From NCBI GenBank assembly GCA_950097015.1, contig CATNEN010000039.1:6030501-6094500 (forward strand): a DNA stretch of 64,000 nucleotides. Reading direction: 5' to 3'. The stretch's first letter is position 1; every line of letters begins with the position of its first letter. The translations under genes were made by a program, and so were the position numbers. Of the stretch, positions 34,465-45,912 are shown piece after piece. The stretch is from Macrostomum hystrix (lineage: Eukaryota; Platyhelminthes; Macrostomidae). A model generated the notes under the pieces. The model made no database searches and was not told the origin of the DNA. It saw only the letters and a list, made by a program, of their open reading frames with translations.

Positions 34465-35165
34465 CATGGACGAATGAATAGAATGGATTGCTATTCTGGC
34501 TCTGGCTATTTTCGTTTTTGACTCTTTTGCATCCGGTTCCCCCCGTGCCTTTTCATTGGTTGATGATTGCCATAGACAATTTTCGGTCTTCGCCCCTTTC
34601 TTTCGATGCACAAGCGCAAAGAACTGATTTTATTGTAGACGAATCGACTCTCGAATCGTGCTTGTAGGTCTTCCCCCTTTATTTCAAAACACGAGCGAAA
34701 GCAACTGAGAATTTAAAGTAGACAAATCGACTGATTCGTGCTTAGAGGCTTGTTTAGACGTTCTTTTGTTGTTTACTCACTGTTTATTTTACTTTTATCA
34801 CTGCCATGCCTAATGGCTCAAAGCGCTACTGTGCTGCACTAGAATGTCTGTCCAAGTCAGGGATGCGGGACGACACTGGAGTGAACATCAGCTTCTTTTC
34901 TTTTCCTGTCAAATCTCCACTTCAACTGACCGAATGGATGAGCAATGTGAAGATGGCATCGCAGTTTGTCTTGACAGAGAGCTCAGTATTGTGTTCTACA
35001 TTCTCAGTTCTTTGCGCTTGTGCATCGAAAGAAAGGGGCGAAGACCAAAAATTGTCTATGGCAATCATCAACCAATGAAAAGGCACGGGGGAACCGGATG
35101 CAAAAGAGTCAAAAACGAAAATAGCCAGAGCCGGAATAGCAATCCATTCTATTCATTCATCCATG
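34465..35165. mobile_element. P-element-like transposon, non-autonomous, long inverted repeats
   Basis: 34465-34627 and 35004-35165 are inverted copies of each other, about 163 bp with only about four differences counted by eye, both starting CATGGA at the outer ends. The 376 bp between them carry the start of a THAP-domain frame. THAP domains are the DNA-binding domain of P-element transposases. No catalytic region is present, so this is an internally deleted derivative. No clear target-site duplication was seen, and the arms may extend slightly further out in decayed form. Confidence 0.75.
34806..35078 (+). pseudogene. THAP-domain transposase fragment
   Basis: Ninety residues beginning MPNGSKRYCAALEC. 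It shows the N-terminal THAP pattern: C-x4-C, FFSFP (the FxxFP box) and the conserved Trp in TEWMSN. The second metal pair (C-x2-H) is not reached: the frame runs into the right inverted repeat and stops. It is a truncated transposase start, not a functional protein. Confidence 0.65.
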
Positions 35166-35394
35166 GATTGACAATACTCGTATTAGCTCATTGAAAAAAA
35201 TAGTTTTGCGTGCGCAATTAACACCCATCATTTACCGTCGCGTGGAATGTATTGTTTATCACTTCATAGCTCGTGCCATTTACTGCAGCTTATAAATAAT
35301 AAATAAAATAATAAAAAGCTGAACCGCCGCATCAGATTTCATATCTAGACAGAGTGCAACAGTTCTGCGTTCTGCATACTTTGTAGCATTATTT

Positions 35395-35750
35395 CGTATG
35401 AAATTCGAGGGAAATCCTGTGTGAACTTCGAGGGAAATCGCATATGATATTCAAGGGAAATCCTACATGAGATTTCAGGTAAATCCTATATCAGATTTCA
35501 GGGAAATCCTACATGATATTTGAGGGAATTCCTACATGATATTTGAGGGAATTCCTACATTAGATTTGAGGGAAATCCCAGATGAATTTCGAGGGAAATC
35601 CTATATGTGAACTTCGAGGGAAATCGCATATGATATTCAAGGGAAATCCTACTTGAGATTTAAGGGAAATCCTACGAGATTTGAGGGAAATCCTACATGA
35701 GATTTGAGGGAAATCCTACATTAGATTTGAGGGAAATCCCAGATGAAACT
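35395..35750. repeat. Degenerate 23-24 bp repeat
   Basis: About 14 diverged units of the type GAGGGAAATCCTACATGAGATTT. Variation is higher than in other arrays, suggesting an older repeat. Confidence 0.88.
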
Positions 35751-35789
35751 CGAGGAACCCGATGTGTGAAAGGCAAATCCGAATAAGAA

Positions 35790-36000
35790 GTCTAAGGGAA
35801 TCCCAACAGAGAAATTATAGGTAATTCCCAACGGGGGAGTCCAGGGAAATCCCAACAAACGAAGTCTCGGGAAATTCCAATGGATGAGTCCAGGGAAATC
35901 CCAACAGAGGAAGTCTCGGGAAATTCCAACGCAGGAGTCCAGGGAAATCCCAACAAAGGAGTCTCGGGAAATTCCAACGGGGGAGTCCAGGGAAATCTCT
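35790..36000. repeat. 50-bp repeat, four copies
   Basis: Alternating GTCCAGGGAAATCCCAACA and GTCTCGGGAAATTCCAACG half-units. It shares GGGAAATCC with the neighbouring degenerate repeat and may have evolved from it. Confidence 0.88.
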
Positions 36001-36727
36001 ATGCGGAAGTGAAACGATGCATAAAGTATACAGCTTAAACCAGTTGAAATGATTAATGAAAACGGTTACGCATATAAGCTCGTGCATCAGTTAAGAATAT
36101 GAAGACAGCGTAACTGTGTAGCTCAATCTAAAAAAGTAATTTGTAATCTTGTATTAATAAGACTAAATAATTCGCACTTATTTAGCATATTTAAAGTGTG
36201 TAGATACTCGCGGACGGTTTTGTGATAACGCTAGAAGACTGGGAACAACTCAACAGATAAACAAATAAAAGAAGTAGACGAGAGGCGAAATTAAAAGTAC
36301 ATACGACATCAGGAGATAGTCCAATAGTAAAAAATATGTGAAAGTTTTTAAGGACGAAAAACACGTTACCCTGGATTGTGGAAAAGAATTAAATTTCAGC
36401 TTGCGGGATTTCAAGGTGCAAATGTCCTGCGATCACGCAGTAAATACGGAATGTCAGAAGTAATCGTGTGTATAATAAATAGCATGCGGAAATTGTGCAG
36501 CCAAGCACAGCCCGAGAGTTAAAAAAATCACAGTTACAATAAATATGAATACAAAGAACATATAGAAATATAATTCGTACTACTTGCACAACGTTTTAAA
36601 CCAAAACGTGGAGTCGGAAAATTTCTAATTTATCTGCATTTACGTCAGGTTAAACAACCACTTCATTCCAAGGCGCTCAGCGAATAAGACTCCAGCACGA
36701 ATTAACAAAGTTGCGCGATGATTCTTC
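36001..36727. other. No feature seen
   Basis: AT-rich single-copy spacer downstream of DZANK1. Nothing supported. Confidence 0.5.
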
Positions 36728-36950
36728 AGCGTAAAACACCCACCTCACTCCGAGCCTCAGCCAATGGGAGGCTCGGCACGGTTTACCACAACTGCCCCGA
36801 AAATAAATCAAGCCTAGAACACCCACCTCAGAGCCTCAGCCAATGAGAGACTCGGCACGATTTTTCACAACTGCCCCGAAAATAAATCAAGCCTAGAACA
36901 CCCACCTCACTCCGAGCCTCAGCCAATGAGAGACTCCGAAATGATCAAAC
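36728..36950. repeat. 83-bp tandem repeat, three copies
   Basis: Unit begins ACACCCACCTCACTCCGAGC, with inner copies lacking a few bases. It contains CAGCCAATG, a CCAAT-like element, but no adjacent promoter is evident. Confidence 0.88.
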
Positions 36951-37084
36951 GAATTTCTACTATTTAAGTTTATAATTATAGAGTTTAAACAACTGAGCCT
37001 ATTAAAGACGAAATGACAACTAGTACAACAAGTTTCAACTATCAATTGCTTCTGCTCCACCAACAGTCTCTAACGTGAACAGTT

Positions 37085-40000
37085 TTACAAATCGTTGTCG
37101 GCGCTAACTCGCGGCTTCAGCATGCGGCTTAGACGCGCCTGGCCTATAGATGACGTCATAGATGAGATGGCCTCGTTTAAATTGGCCTTCTTGGCCAGAT
37201 CCAACGGGGTTTGATTTCTACCGTTCGGTTTGCCGATGTCGGCGCCGTATCTGGGACAAATTATAAATAGGCCATAAATAACATAATATTTGCTGGGGCG
37301 CTGCGGGCAGTGGCACATCATTTGGTGACAGTAGACCCGCAGCCAGCGAGGAGGCAATTCTGCCCATTTCGCTGACTCCTGAGCACACGGGCACACAGAT
37401 ACCGTACGCAGGTAGGCACAAACAAAGGCGTTTACACCTGCCCCGACTTTCTCAACATCAGGCAGTGTTGGCCGCATATTGAACGTAAATTGCATGACTT
37501 CTCTCCGCGGTTGCACCCCAAATTAATGTGGCCTCACCGCGGAATCGAGCTCAGGGACCTTGGCGCGAGAGGCAAACGCGTTAACCGCTCTGCCACCCAA
37601 CCTGCCACTGCCAAGGCAATAAATTAAAGATGGCCACAGATTACTCGTATTTATCGAAGCAAATTAGCATGGCACAATACGTTAAAGACTTACTTAAGCA
37701 GCAAATCAACAATGGCCTGGCCATCATAGCCCTTCATTACGGCTTCGTGCAGTGGCGTATTGCCCTTCCTGCGTTGCGGAAAGAGAAACTCAAAATGAGC
37801 TCAACGTAAAATTATTGTGAGGAGCTAGCAATAACTGTGGAACTTGAGTCTGCAGAGACACTGCAACTAGTTAAATAGAACTTCGGACTAATACGACTCG
37901 GACTCAGTGAATTTGCACCGTGCTCACTCTTTGCCAGCTGTGTTGACTTCGGCGCCCAGGTCCAGCAGCTCTTTGGCTGCGTCGTAGTGCAGATTGCGCA
38001 CGGCAACGCTGAGCACAGGTACTCCGTTGGCGTTGAAGGCTTTGGGATCTGCCGACTGAGCAGTGGGGAATCGGCGTAGTGGGGTTTTGTTAGTTTTTTC
38101 AACCATAGGTCAGTAATCAGTAATATGAAAGACAACAGACTGCTCAGTCATCCACCAGCATGACCCACTTCAAACCTAGGGTCATCCACCAGCATGATCC
38201 ACTTCAAACCTAGGTTCATCCACCAGCATGACCCACTTCAAACCTTGGGTCATCCACCAGCATGATCCACTTCAAACCTTGGGTCATCCACCAGCATGAC
38301 CCACTTCAAACCTAGGGTCATCCACCAGCATGACCCACTTCAAACCTTGGGTCATCCACCAGCATGATCCACTTCAAACCTTGGGTCATCCACCAGCATG
38401 ACCCACTTCAAACCTAGGGTCATCCACCAGCATGACCCACTTCAAACCTAGGGTCATCCACCAGCATGATCCACTTCAAACCTTGGGTCATCCACCAGCA
38501 TGACCCACTTCAAACCTAGGGTCATCCACCAGCATGACGCACTTCAAACCTAGGGCATCCACCAGCATGACCCACAACAAACCTTGGGTCATCCATCAGC
38601 ATTGCCTACTACAAACTAGAATCACCTGTTCAGTCACCAGGCTGCGAATCTCATCCGGCCTGCCTTCGCCCTTGGCGCCGCACTCGCGAAACAGAGCCTT
38701 GTCAGCCGGCTGTGAACGGAAAGCATTGAGGGCATTGGGTTTAGGACTAGACACATGAGCAGAACCATCATGAGTGAAATTAACTTTAAGGCCAGAAGAA
38801 CTGAATGCCTTTGAGGGAAAATCTAACGATAAAAAATCTGCCCCTGAAGAACATGACCCATGTCCCTGAGGCCCTGAAGGGACATGGAGTGAGGTCAGTC
38901 CCTGAAGAAACTAAGAAGGCTACCCTGAGGCCCTGAAGGGACATGGAGTGAGGTCAGTCCCTGAAGAAACTAAGAAGGCTACCCTGAGGCCCTGAAGGGA
39001 CATGGAGTGAGGTCAGTCCCTGAAGAAACTAAGAAGGCTACCCTGAGGCCCTGAAGGGACATGGAGTGAGGTCAGTCCCTGAAGAAACTAAGAAGGCTAC
39101 CCTGAGGCCCTGAAGGGACATAGAGAGATTAGCCCCAAAAGAATCAAAGAAGGTTACTCAAATTTTTAAAAGAGAACAGGCAAGCTCACATTCATCTCCT
39201 CCGCGTCAGACTTTCTGGCACTCTTTTTCGCAGCTGAGCCGGTCGCCTTCTTAGCAGAGCGCCTCTCTGAGCGCCGCGTGTCCCGGTCGTTGCCAACTGA
39301 AACAAGGCCGTGTGAGAAGCGAACAGAGAGTGAGAACTGAGATAGGATTGACAACACTGAGAGTCAGACTCCTCAGTCAGTGAGTCAGAAACCTCAGTCA
39401 GAGAGTCAGAAACCTCAGTCAGAGAGTCAGAAACCTCAGTCAGAGATTCAGACACCTCAGTCAGAGAGTCAGACACCTCAGTCAGAGAGTCAGACACCTC
39501 AGTCAGAGCGTCAGACACCTCAGTCAGAGAGTCAGACACCTCAGTCAGAGAGTCAGATCCATCAGTCAGAGAGTCAGATCCATCAGTCAGAGAGTCAGTT
39601 CCATCAGTCAGAGAGTCAGATCCATCAGTCAGAAAGTCAGATCCATCAGTCAGAAAGTCAGATCCATCAGTCAGAGAGTCAGATCCATCAGTCAAAGAGG
39701 CAAAGAAAATCAACCAACCAGATTCGTCGTCGTCGCTCCTGTACATTTCGTCGCCGTAGGCAACATAGTCCTCGTCCTCATATTCTTCATCGAAGCCGCC
39801 GCCGTAGCCGTTGCGGTGCCGTGGCGGCTGGCGCGGCTGCGGAGCTCTGGCCAGCTCGCGCTCGTCTCGCAGCGCGAACTCCAGGCTGACCAGCAGGCGG
39901 TCGCCGGCGGTCTCGGAGACACGGCTGCGCACCAGGCGCTCCATTCGCGGCGTGCCAATGGCGGCGCGGAACTCCGGGCTGGAGTCGGCGTGCAGCTGGA

Positions 40001-40595
40001 GAGAAGGCATTTTTTAGGGATAATTTGACTGGAATAATGTGTCCACACCCTCACGCTCTTATCTCACCCTCATTCTCTTATCTCACCCTCATTCTCTTAT
40101 CTCACCCTCATTCTCTTATCTCACCCTCATTCTCTTATCTCACCCTCATTCTCTTATCTCACCCTCATTCTCTTATCTCACCCTCATTCTCTTATCTCAC
40201 CCTCATTCTCTTATCTCACCTTCATTCTCTTATCTCACCCTCATTCTCTTATCTCACCCTCATTCCCTTATCTCACCCTCATTCTCTTATATCAACCTCA
40301 TTCTCATATTTCCCCCTCATTCTCTTATCTCAACCTCATTCTCATATCTCATCTTCCTTCTTCTCATATCTAAACCTCACTCTCATATCTCAACCTCACT
40401 CTCATATCTCAACCTCATTGTTTGACTTATCTAAATCCATCAGGCCTAGATGATAACTGACCTTCAGGTGGGCCAAAATGTGCTCTAGTTGTCGACGCCA
40501 GTAGCCACGACCAGGGCTCACTGTAGTTAAAAACACGGGCGGTATCGGCTGCTGCTGCTGCTGCTGCTGCCCATTGGGACCGCCTAGAAGCTGCC

Positions 40596-40629
<34 letters not shown>

Positions 40630-42851
40630 AAGCGATCCGGCCACCTGCTGATTTCGCAGCTCGCAAAGTTCCGCCTCTAATTTTCTCAGCTCCAAAGCTG
40701 ACGGATACAGTAGGCCGACCGTCTGGGTCCCCACGTCCAGCATTGGCACTGGCGGAGGTCGCGGTGCCGCCTGCAGCAGCGGCTGCCTGCTGCCTGCCAG
40801 TGACAGGCTGAAGCCGGTTGCCGACGCTGCAGACGCTAGTGGCCGGCCGCAGCAGTCACAGTAGAATGCGTCAGGCCGCCCGGTGGCCAGCCGACGGCAG
40901 TGCTGGCAGAAGCTTGGACCCGGCAGTGCCAGCTGAGGCGGCGGCGGCGGTGGCGGCGGAGGCGCCGCGAATGGCAGGTCGCAGACAACGCATTTGGCCA
41001 ATCCGAGTGGCACCTGCTTGGCACAGTGCGGGCACGGACCGTGCGGCTGCGGCAGAGACATGTGCCCGCTTCTGAATGGAAGATGTGGAGACAGAGTTTA
41101 ACTAGATGTACCGATAAAAATCGATTACTCTTAAAAGTGTTTCAGTCACTTTAGGGTCTAGGTTTTTATAATGAAAAATAATAACAAGCGACTGAAAACG
41201 ACTTAAGAGCATCTTGGATGACAAACTTTGATTGGTAGAGAAAAGAAGTGCTGGAGTTTTTAGAGAAGTATACGAGGTATTAGTCGTTAAAGAAGTGTTT
41301 GAGTCGTCATAGAAGCGTTTGAGTCGTCACAGAAGCGTTTGAGTCGTCATAGAAGCGTTTGAGTCGTCACAGAAGCGTTTGAGTCGTCATAGAAGCGTTT
41401 GAGTCGTCAGAGAAGCGTTTGAGTCGTCAGAGAAGCGTTTGAGTCGTCAGAGAAGCGTTTGAGTCGTCAGAGAAGCGTTTGAGTCGTCACAGAAGCGTTT
41501 GAGTCGTCATAGAAGCGTTTGAGTCGTCATAAAAGTGTTTGAGTCGTTAAAGAAGTGTTTGGGTCCTCATAGAAGCGTTTGAGTCGTTAGGGAAGCTTTT
41601 GAGTCGTCATAGTGGAGCTGAGTTTGGCGCAGAATTAGTAACCAACTGAAAAAGACTGAGAAACTCGAACATCTGGCACTCAACAGTCGGTACGCAGTTG
41701 GATTACGAACCCATTGGAGGCGGCGCCGCCAATGCCAACTCCAGGCGGCTGCCTGGTCCAGTCGATTGGCCGTCGCTCCAGCTCCAACGGCAGATCGGCG
41801 TCGTCCTCCATGCCGCCGCTGCCGAGGCACCAGGCGTCGTCAGCAATGCCAGCGCCGATGCGTTCGCCTGTAGCGACCGAGCGTCGAACCCGAGACTGCT
41901 CTGCCGATTGTCTATGATGTCGAATTGGCGCCGGTTGCGACGGCCGCAGGTCCTCCAGAAACGCGAATCCGTCCTCTTGGCCGAAGCTAGCGGCATCGGA
42001 GTCGAAAGCAGTCGGCGGCTGAGGACCTTCAGCTGCTTCTACGTCGAAAGTCTTGGTCACAATTGTGGACTCGCTTCTGCCGTCTCTGCTTTCAATTAAA
42101 CAGGGAAATTAAGCAGTTTGGCTTCTCTCAAACGCCTCTTAAGTACTCATTTTGTAAGAGTTCAATACTTCTATATAGACTCAAATGCTTCTCTGTGGAC
42201 TCAAAACCTTCTCTAAGGGCTCAAATACTTCTCTGTGGACTCAAAACCTTCTCTAGGGGCTTAAATACTTCTCTGTGGACTCAAAACTTTCTCTAAGGGC
42301 TCAAATAATTCTCTGTGGACTCAAAACTTTCTCTATGGACTCAAACGCTTTTCTATAGACTCAAAACCTTTTTTATGGACTTAAATGCTTCTCTATGCAC
42401 TCATAAAGAGGAATATGCTTATTTAATGACTAAAACGCTTCTCTAACGTCGCATCTTTAGCGAGTCAATATAGTTTCGTTTAAGACGCATTTTAAGTTGC
42501 TAGTTTGAAAAGCTTCTAAGACATGTTAAACGCTACTAAAACAAGTCAGCCAATAAAAATTAGAAAGAATAAAATGACATTAAAGCTGTCTCACTTTGAA
42601 TAAGCCACCGCTCTGATGGTTCGCTTGCCTGGCGGCAGTGGAAACGGCTGTCTATATTTGAACGTGGCCCGCTTGCCCATAGCCGAGAATGGCTGCGGCT
42701 TGCTGCCGTCAATAGTGAAGAAAATGTTTGCCCCGCTGGTCTCAGTGGCCAGCTCAATGCGGGTCAGACTGTCAATCACCGACTTTGGCTGGCCGGGCAC
42801 CGGCGGCCTCAGCGGAATGATCACCGGCGCGTGTACTTTGCCAGCCGTCAT
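37085..42851 (-). CDS. DZANK1: Double zinc ribbon and ankyrin repeat protein
   Basis: Nine exons join in phase to 692 residues: 42851-42595, 42085-41711, 41071-40462, 39995-39719, 39296-39190, 38709-38626, 38055-37928, 37768-37694, 37250-37085. Every junction was checked for codon phase. Exon 1 has the FFTIDGSKP region of human DZANK1. Exon 3 carries two zinc ribbons (CPHC..CVVC and CQHC..CDCC) and the diagnostic DVGTQTVGLLYPS and SPGRGYWRRQLEHI. Exon 4 has PEFRAAIGTPRM. Exons 6-9 form ankyrin repeats (GNTPLHEAV, KYGADIG, QTPLDLAKKA). The human protein is linked to basal-body and ciliary trafficking (established, not seen here). The exon 2 donor GG|GTTCGT and exon 4 donor G|GTTGGT are weak but phase-correct. 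A CAG run in exon 3 encodes poly-Gln. Introns carry a different minisatellite each. Confidence 0.93.
37293..37603 (-). mobile_element. tRNA-derived SINE, copy 4
   Basis: Complete head at 37527-37603 (minus strand TGGCAGAGCGGTTAACGCG, B box AGCTCGATTCC) with a shorter body lacking part of the middle. It lies in the last DZANK1 intron in the same orientation as the gene. Confidence 0.85.
38149..38600. repeat. 34-bp minisatellite in DZANK1 intron 6
   Basis: About 13 copies of CATCCACCAGCATGACCCAC plus TTCAAACCTAGGGT, ending close to the exon 6 donor. Confidence 0.94.
38870..39125. repeat. 58-bp minisatellite in DZANK1 intron 5
   Basis: Four full and one partial copies beginning CTGAGGCCCTGAAGGGACAT. 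On the gene strand each unit includes CATGTCCCTTCAG, a plausible 3' splice site. Confidence 0.93.
39360..39705. repeat. 21-bp minisatellite in DZANK1 intron 4
   Basis: About 16 copies of CAGTCAGAGAGTCAGACACCT with ATCC variants. It reaches within about 15 bp of the exon 4 donor. Confidence 0.94.
40050..40425. repeat. 19-bp minisatellite in DZANK1 intron 3
   Basis: About 19 copies of CTCATTCTCTTATCTCACC. On the gene strand the unit reads GGTGAGATAAGAGAATGAG, which contains the donor-like GGTGAGAT. The array begins about 40 bp beyond the real exon 3 donor. Confidence 0.95.
41285..41615. repeat. 20-bp minisatellite in DZANK1 intron 2
   Basis: About 16 copies of AGAAGCGTTTGAGTCGTCAT. It is related in inverted orientation to the array at 42165-42400 on the other side of exon 2. 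Confidence 0.94.
42165..42400. repeat. 20-bp minisatellite in DZANK1 intron 1
   Basis: About 12 units alternating TCAAATACTTCTCTGTGGAC and TCAAAACCTTCTCTAAGGGC, with GACTCAAACGCTT variants that are reverse complements of the intron 2 array. Confidence 0.92.
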
Positions 42852-43194
42852 GTTGGACGCAGATGGGGCTGCAAGAAGTTCAAGTCAATGTTTTTTTAAG
42901 GGAAGAACAGAACCCATCATTTTGATACTACTATGAGTAGAAATATAGGAGAAATGCAAATTGTAAATTTTATTTCCTCAGAATAAACATTAAAAAAAGA
43001 AATAACAAAAAGCTGTCGTTTAAAAGGAAATATTCTCGTATATTTAAAATTAACCTCTGAGTACCAACTCAATAACTGAGGTACCAATACAGTTTTGCTA
43101 ATCTTTATTTATCTGACTAGCCATGATGGTCATTGAAACAATGGAAGAAGCATACAGCGCAAATGCAGGTTTAGGTTTTTTATGCAAACATCCG

Positions 43195-43620
43195 TCATTC
43201 AAAAACATCAGAGACGCACAGCCCTCATTCAGGACCATCAGAGACACACATCACTCATTCAGGACCATCAGAGACACACATCTGTCATTCAGGACCATCA
43301 GAGACACACATCACTCATTCAGGACCATCAGAGACATACATCTGTCATTCAGGACCATCAGAGACACACATCTGTCATTCAGGACCATCAGAGACACACA
43401 TCTGTCATTCAGGACCATCAGAGACACACATCTGTCATTCAGGACCATCAGAGACACATCCCTCATTCAGGACCATCAGAGACACATCCCTCATTCAGGA
43501 CCATCAGAGACACATCCCTCATTCAGGACCATCAGAGACACACATCTGTTAATCAGGACCAGAGACACACAGCCCTCATTCAGGACCATCAGAGACACAC
43601 ATCCGCCCCACATTATCACC
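43195..43620. repeat. 30-bp minisatellite between DZANK1 and Parkin
   Basis: About 14 copies of AGGACCATCAGAGACACACA plus TCTGTCATTC, some shortened. It occupies the presumed 3' flank of Parkin. Confidence 0.94.
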
Positions 43621-43650
43621 AGAGAGGCAGATTTTTGAGTCAGGAGAGAA

Positions 43651-45912
43651 TCAGCCAAACCAGTGATTGGCCTGGCACTGCCGGGTCCACTCCAGCTGGC
43701 AGATCCAGCACCAAGGCTGGCCGCACTGGCGACACGTGATGTGCATGCAGCCGCCGTTACGCTCTGTCGGCGCCCGACATTGTGGGCAGGGCTTCGATAT
43801 GTTTCGAATAGTCTGCTCAGACTGGTGCTCTGTCATCGTAGCGTCGTTGATAATGCTGGAGCAGGCGCCGACGTGGGCGAGGGCGCGGCACGCCAAGCAG
43901 ATGCTGGCGCCGCAGCCGCCAAGGCTAGGCTCGCATGCCACCTGCAATAATCAGACATAGATTACAGAATTTTCAATAGGGTGGAAGGCAATCTTTTAAA
44001 TAAGCGTTTATAACGACAAAATGTTTATAGATTACAGTTCGCTGTTAGCAATGCCAGCCATGGATATACAGTGGAATTTCCGTGGCTGACTTATAAATAT
44101 TCTCGATACATAAATTATAGATTAATGCATCTGCCGCCTACCTGTCCGTGGGCGGCAGATGCGGCCAGTTCGTACTGGGCCGAGCACGTGGGGCACAGCA
44201 CGTGACCCGCCTCGGCGTTAAGCAAAGCCCTCCGGGCGCCAAGCTCTTTCACTCGCTCGTAAGCTTCGGCGCCAAGTATGCGAAAAGTATGAGCGTCGCT
44301 TAGATAACGATTGGTAAGGCGACAGTCGTGTCCCGGACAGTCCATTGTGAGGCCGCGGTCGGGCAGGAACAGCAGGCGGTTGTCATTTAGCCTAGCCAGG
44401 GCGTCCGATTTGAAACAGTCCAGACAGACTGCGTGACCGCAGGGAAAGGAAAGCAGAGGGCGCCCGATGGGTGGCAACTCGGTGCACACGCAGCAGGCGG
44501 ACTGGCCTGGAAAGGAGGGTGGGTGGGTGCGGCTTAGCAACAGGCGGACTGGCCTGGAAAGGAGGGTGGGGTGGGTGCGGCTTAGCAACAGGCGGACTGG
44601 CCTGGAAAGGAGGGTGGGGTGGGTGCGGCTTAGCAACAGGCGGACTGGCCTGGAAAGGAGGGTGGGGTGGGTGCGGCTTAGCAACAGGCGGACTGGCCTG
44701 GAAAGGAGGGTGGGGTGGGTGCGGCTTAGCAACAGGCGGACTGGCCTGGAAAGGATGGTGGGGTGGGTGCGGCTTAGCAACAGGCGGACTGGCCTGGGAA
44801 GGAGGGTGGGGGTGGGTGCGGCTTAGCAACAGGCGGACTGGCCTGGCAAGGAGGGTGAGGTGGGTGCGGCTTAGCAACAGGCGGACTGGCCTGTGAAGGA
44901 GGGTGGGGGTGGGTGCGGCTTAGCAACAGGCGGACTGGCCTGTGAAGGAGGGTGGGGTGGGTGCGGCTTAGCAAAGCTCGATTGCAGAGCTACCCCAACC
45001 GTCCAAGATGGTGGCGAGCTCCTTGACTGGCACGCAGCGCCGGCTGGGGTGCGGCCCCTCCGCTGAGCAGGTCGCAACGAGACGAAACCGTCGCCGTCCG
45101 CGGCCGCATCCGCGACAGTCGCCGCTAGCTCCGACACTGTCGGTGTTAAGCAGATCCGCCCAGCTGGCCGGCTCCCGAGACTGGTCGTCCAGTCCCAGCT
45201 GGACACCGAGTCCGCAGTCGCCGCAGATGGCATCGACCACAGCGGGTCGAACCGACTCGCAGTCGTAGCAGAAAACCCACAGCGTTGGCAGCAGACGACG
45301 AGCCGAGGCGGTGGCGACGGCTTCAGAAGCTCCGGCGCTGTCGATATGTCGGCGACTGCGCAGCTCGAGGCGGGCGCCGTCGACGAGGCCGCAGTCAGCC
45401 AGGATGGCGTTGTCGTCAAGCGGCAGGTAGCTGGGCAGGGCGACGTAAAGACTAAGCAGCTAAAGTGGCAATAATTTGCGAAAATTTCCCAACCTCGAGT
45501 TCGAATCCTTTGGGGTGAACAGGGCTAGTGTGCACTTTGCGCCCAACCTGCGAAAAGTTGGGACAGATCTTCACACCTTAAATTGATGCTCCAGTCCAGT
45601 GCCCACTGCTAATATTAGTGCTACCTATTACGACTACTATAAAAGTTGGTACAATTCCATATAAAAATCTACTGAAAAAAAATATTTCTGCATTGTAAAC
45701 AAAGGAACTAGAAAACTAGAATCTTACTTGTCATCTTCAGCAGCAGCAGCGCCAGATGCAGACAGACCAATGACAATGTCCAATGGCGCCAGACCAAACT
45801 GCTGACAGGCTAGCTGCTTTAGGAATAGAACATTCCATGATGGCTGGGCAGCCACTGACCAAACTAGAGTTGGCTGCTCACTGGCCAGATGCACTGCCAC
45901 AGTGAGTTGCAT
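43651..45912 (-). CDS. PRKN: Parkin, RBR E3 ubiquitin ligase
   Basis: Exons 45912-45728, 45430-44973, 44506-44142 and 43941-43651 join to 432 residues (human 465). Order: ubiquitin-like domain (exon 1 and start of exon 2), RING0 (about 110-215), RING1 (CCVC..CGHAVCLDCF), IBR (about 310-363), RING2 (CPQC..NGGCMHITC..CWIC) and the C-terminus NHWFG, matching human HWFDV. The catalytic cysteine is Cys401 (human 431). As known for the family, it transfers ubiquitin via this Cys in mitophagy. Oddities by alignment to remembered human Parkin: Ser65 position is Ala, Lys161/Arg163 are Val/Asp, and the segment with REP Trp403 is shortened and lacks Trp, while the His302/Arg305 pair is kept. Intron 2 best fits a GC-AG junction (CTTT|GCTAAG ... 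CCAG|GC); the acceptor choice is uncertain by a few residues. Same strand as DZANK1. Confidence 0.93.
44507..44966. repeat. 48-bp repeat built from the exon 3 splice acceptor of Parkin
   Basis: About ten copies fill intron 2. On the gene strand a unit reads TAAGCCGCACCCACCCCACC, CTCCTTTCCAG, GCCAGTCCGCCTGTTGC. The last part nearly equals the true start of exon 3 (GCCAGTCCGCCTGCTGC), and the junction to the next unit repeats the exon 2 donor context (TTGCTAAGCC). Each unit is thus an intron plus a 15-base exon-like piece. Confidence 0.93.
45431..45727 (-). other. Parkin intron 1 with possible SINE fragment
   Basis: Contains CGAGTTCGAATCC at about 45496, a polymerase III B-box match, followed by about 90 bp resembling no SINE in the window. 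No A box was seen. Low confidence. Confidence 0.25.
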
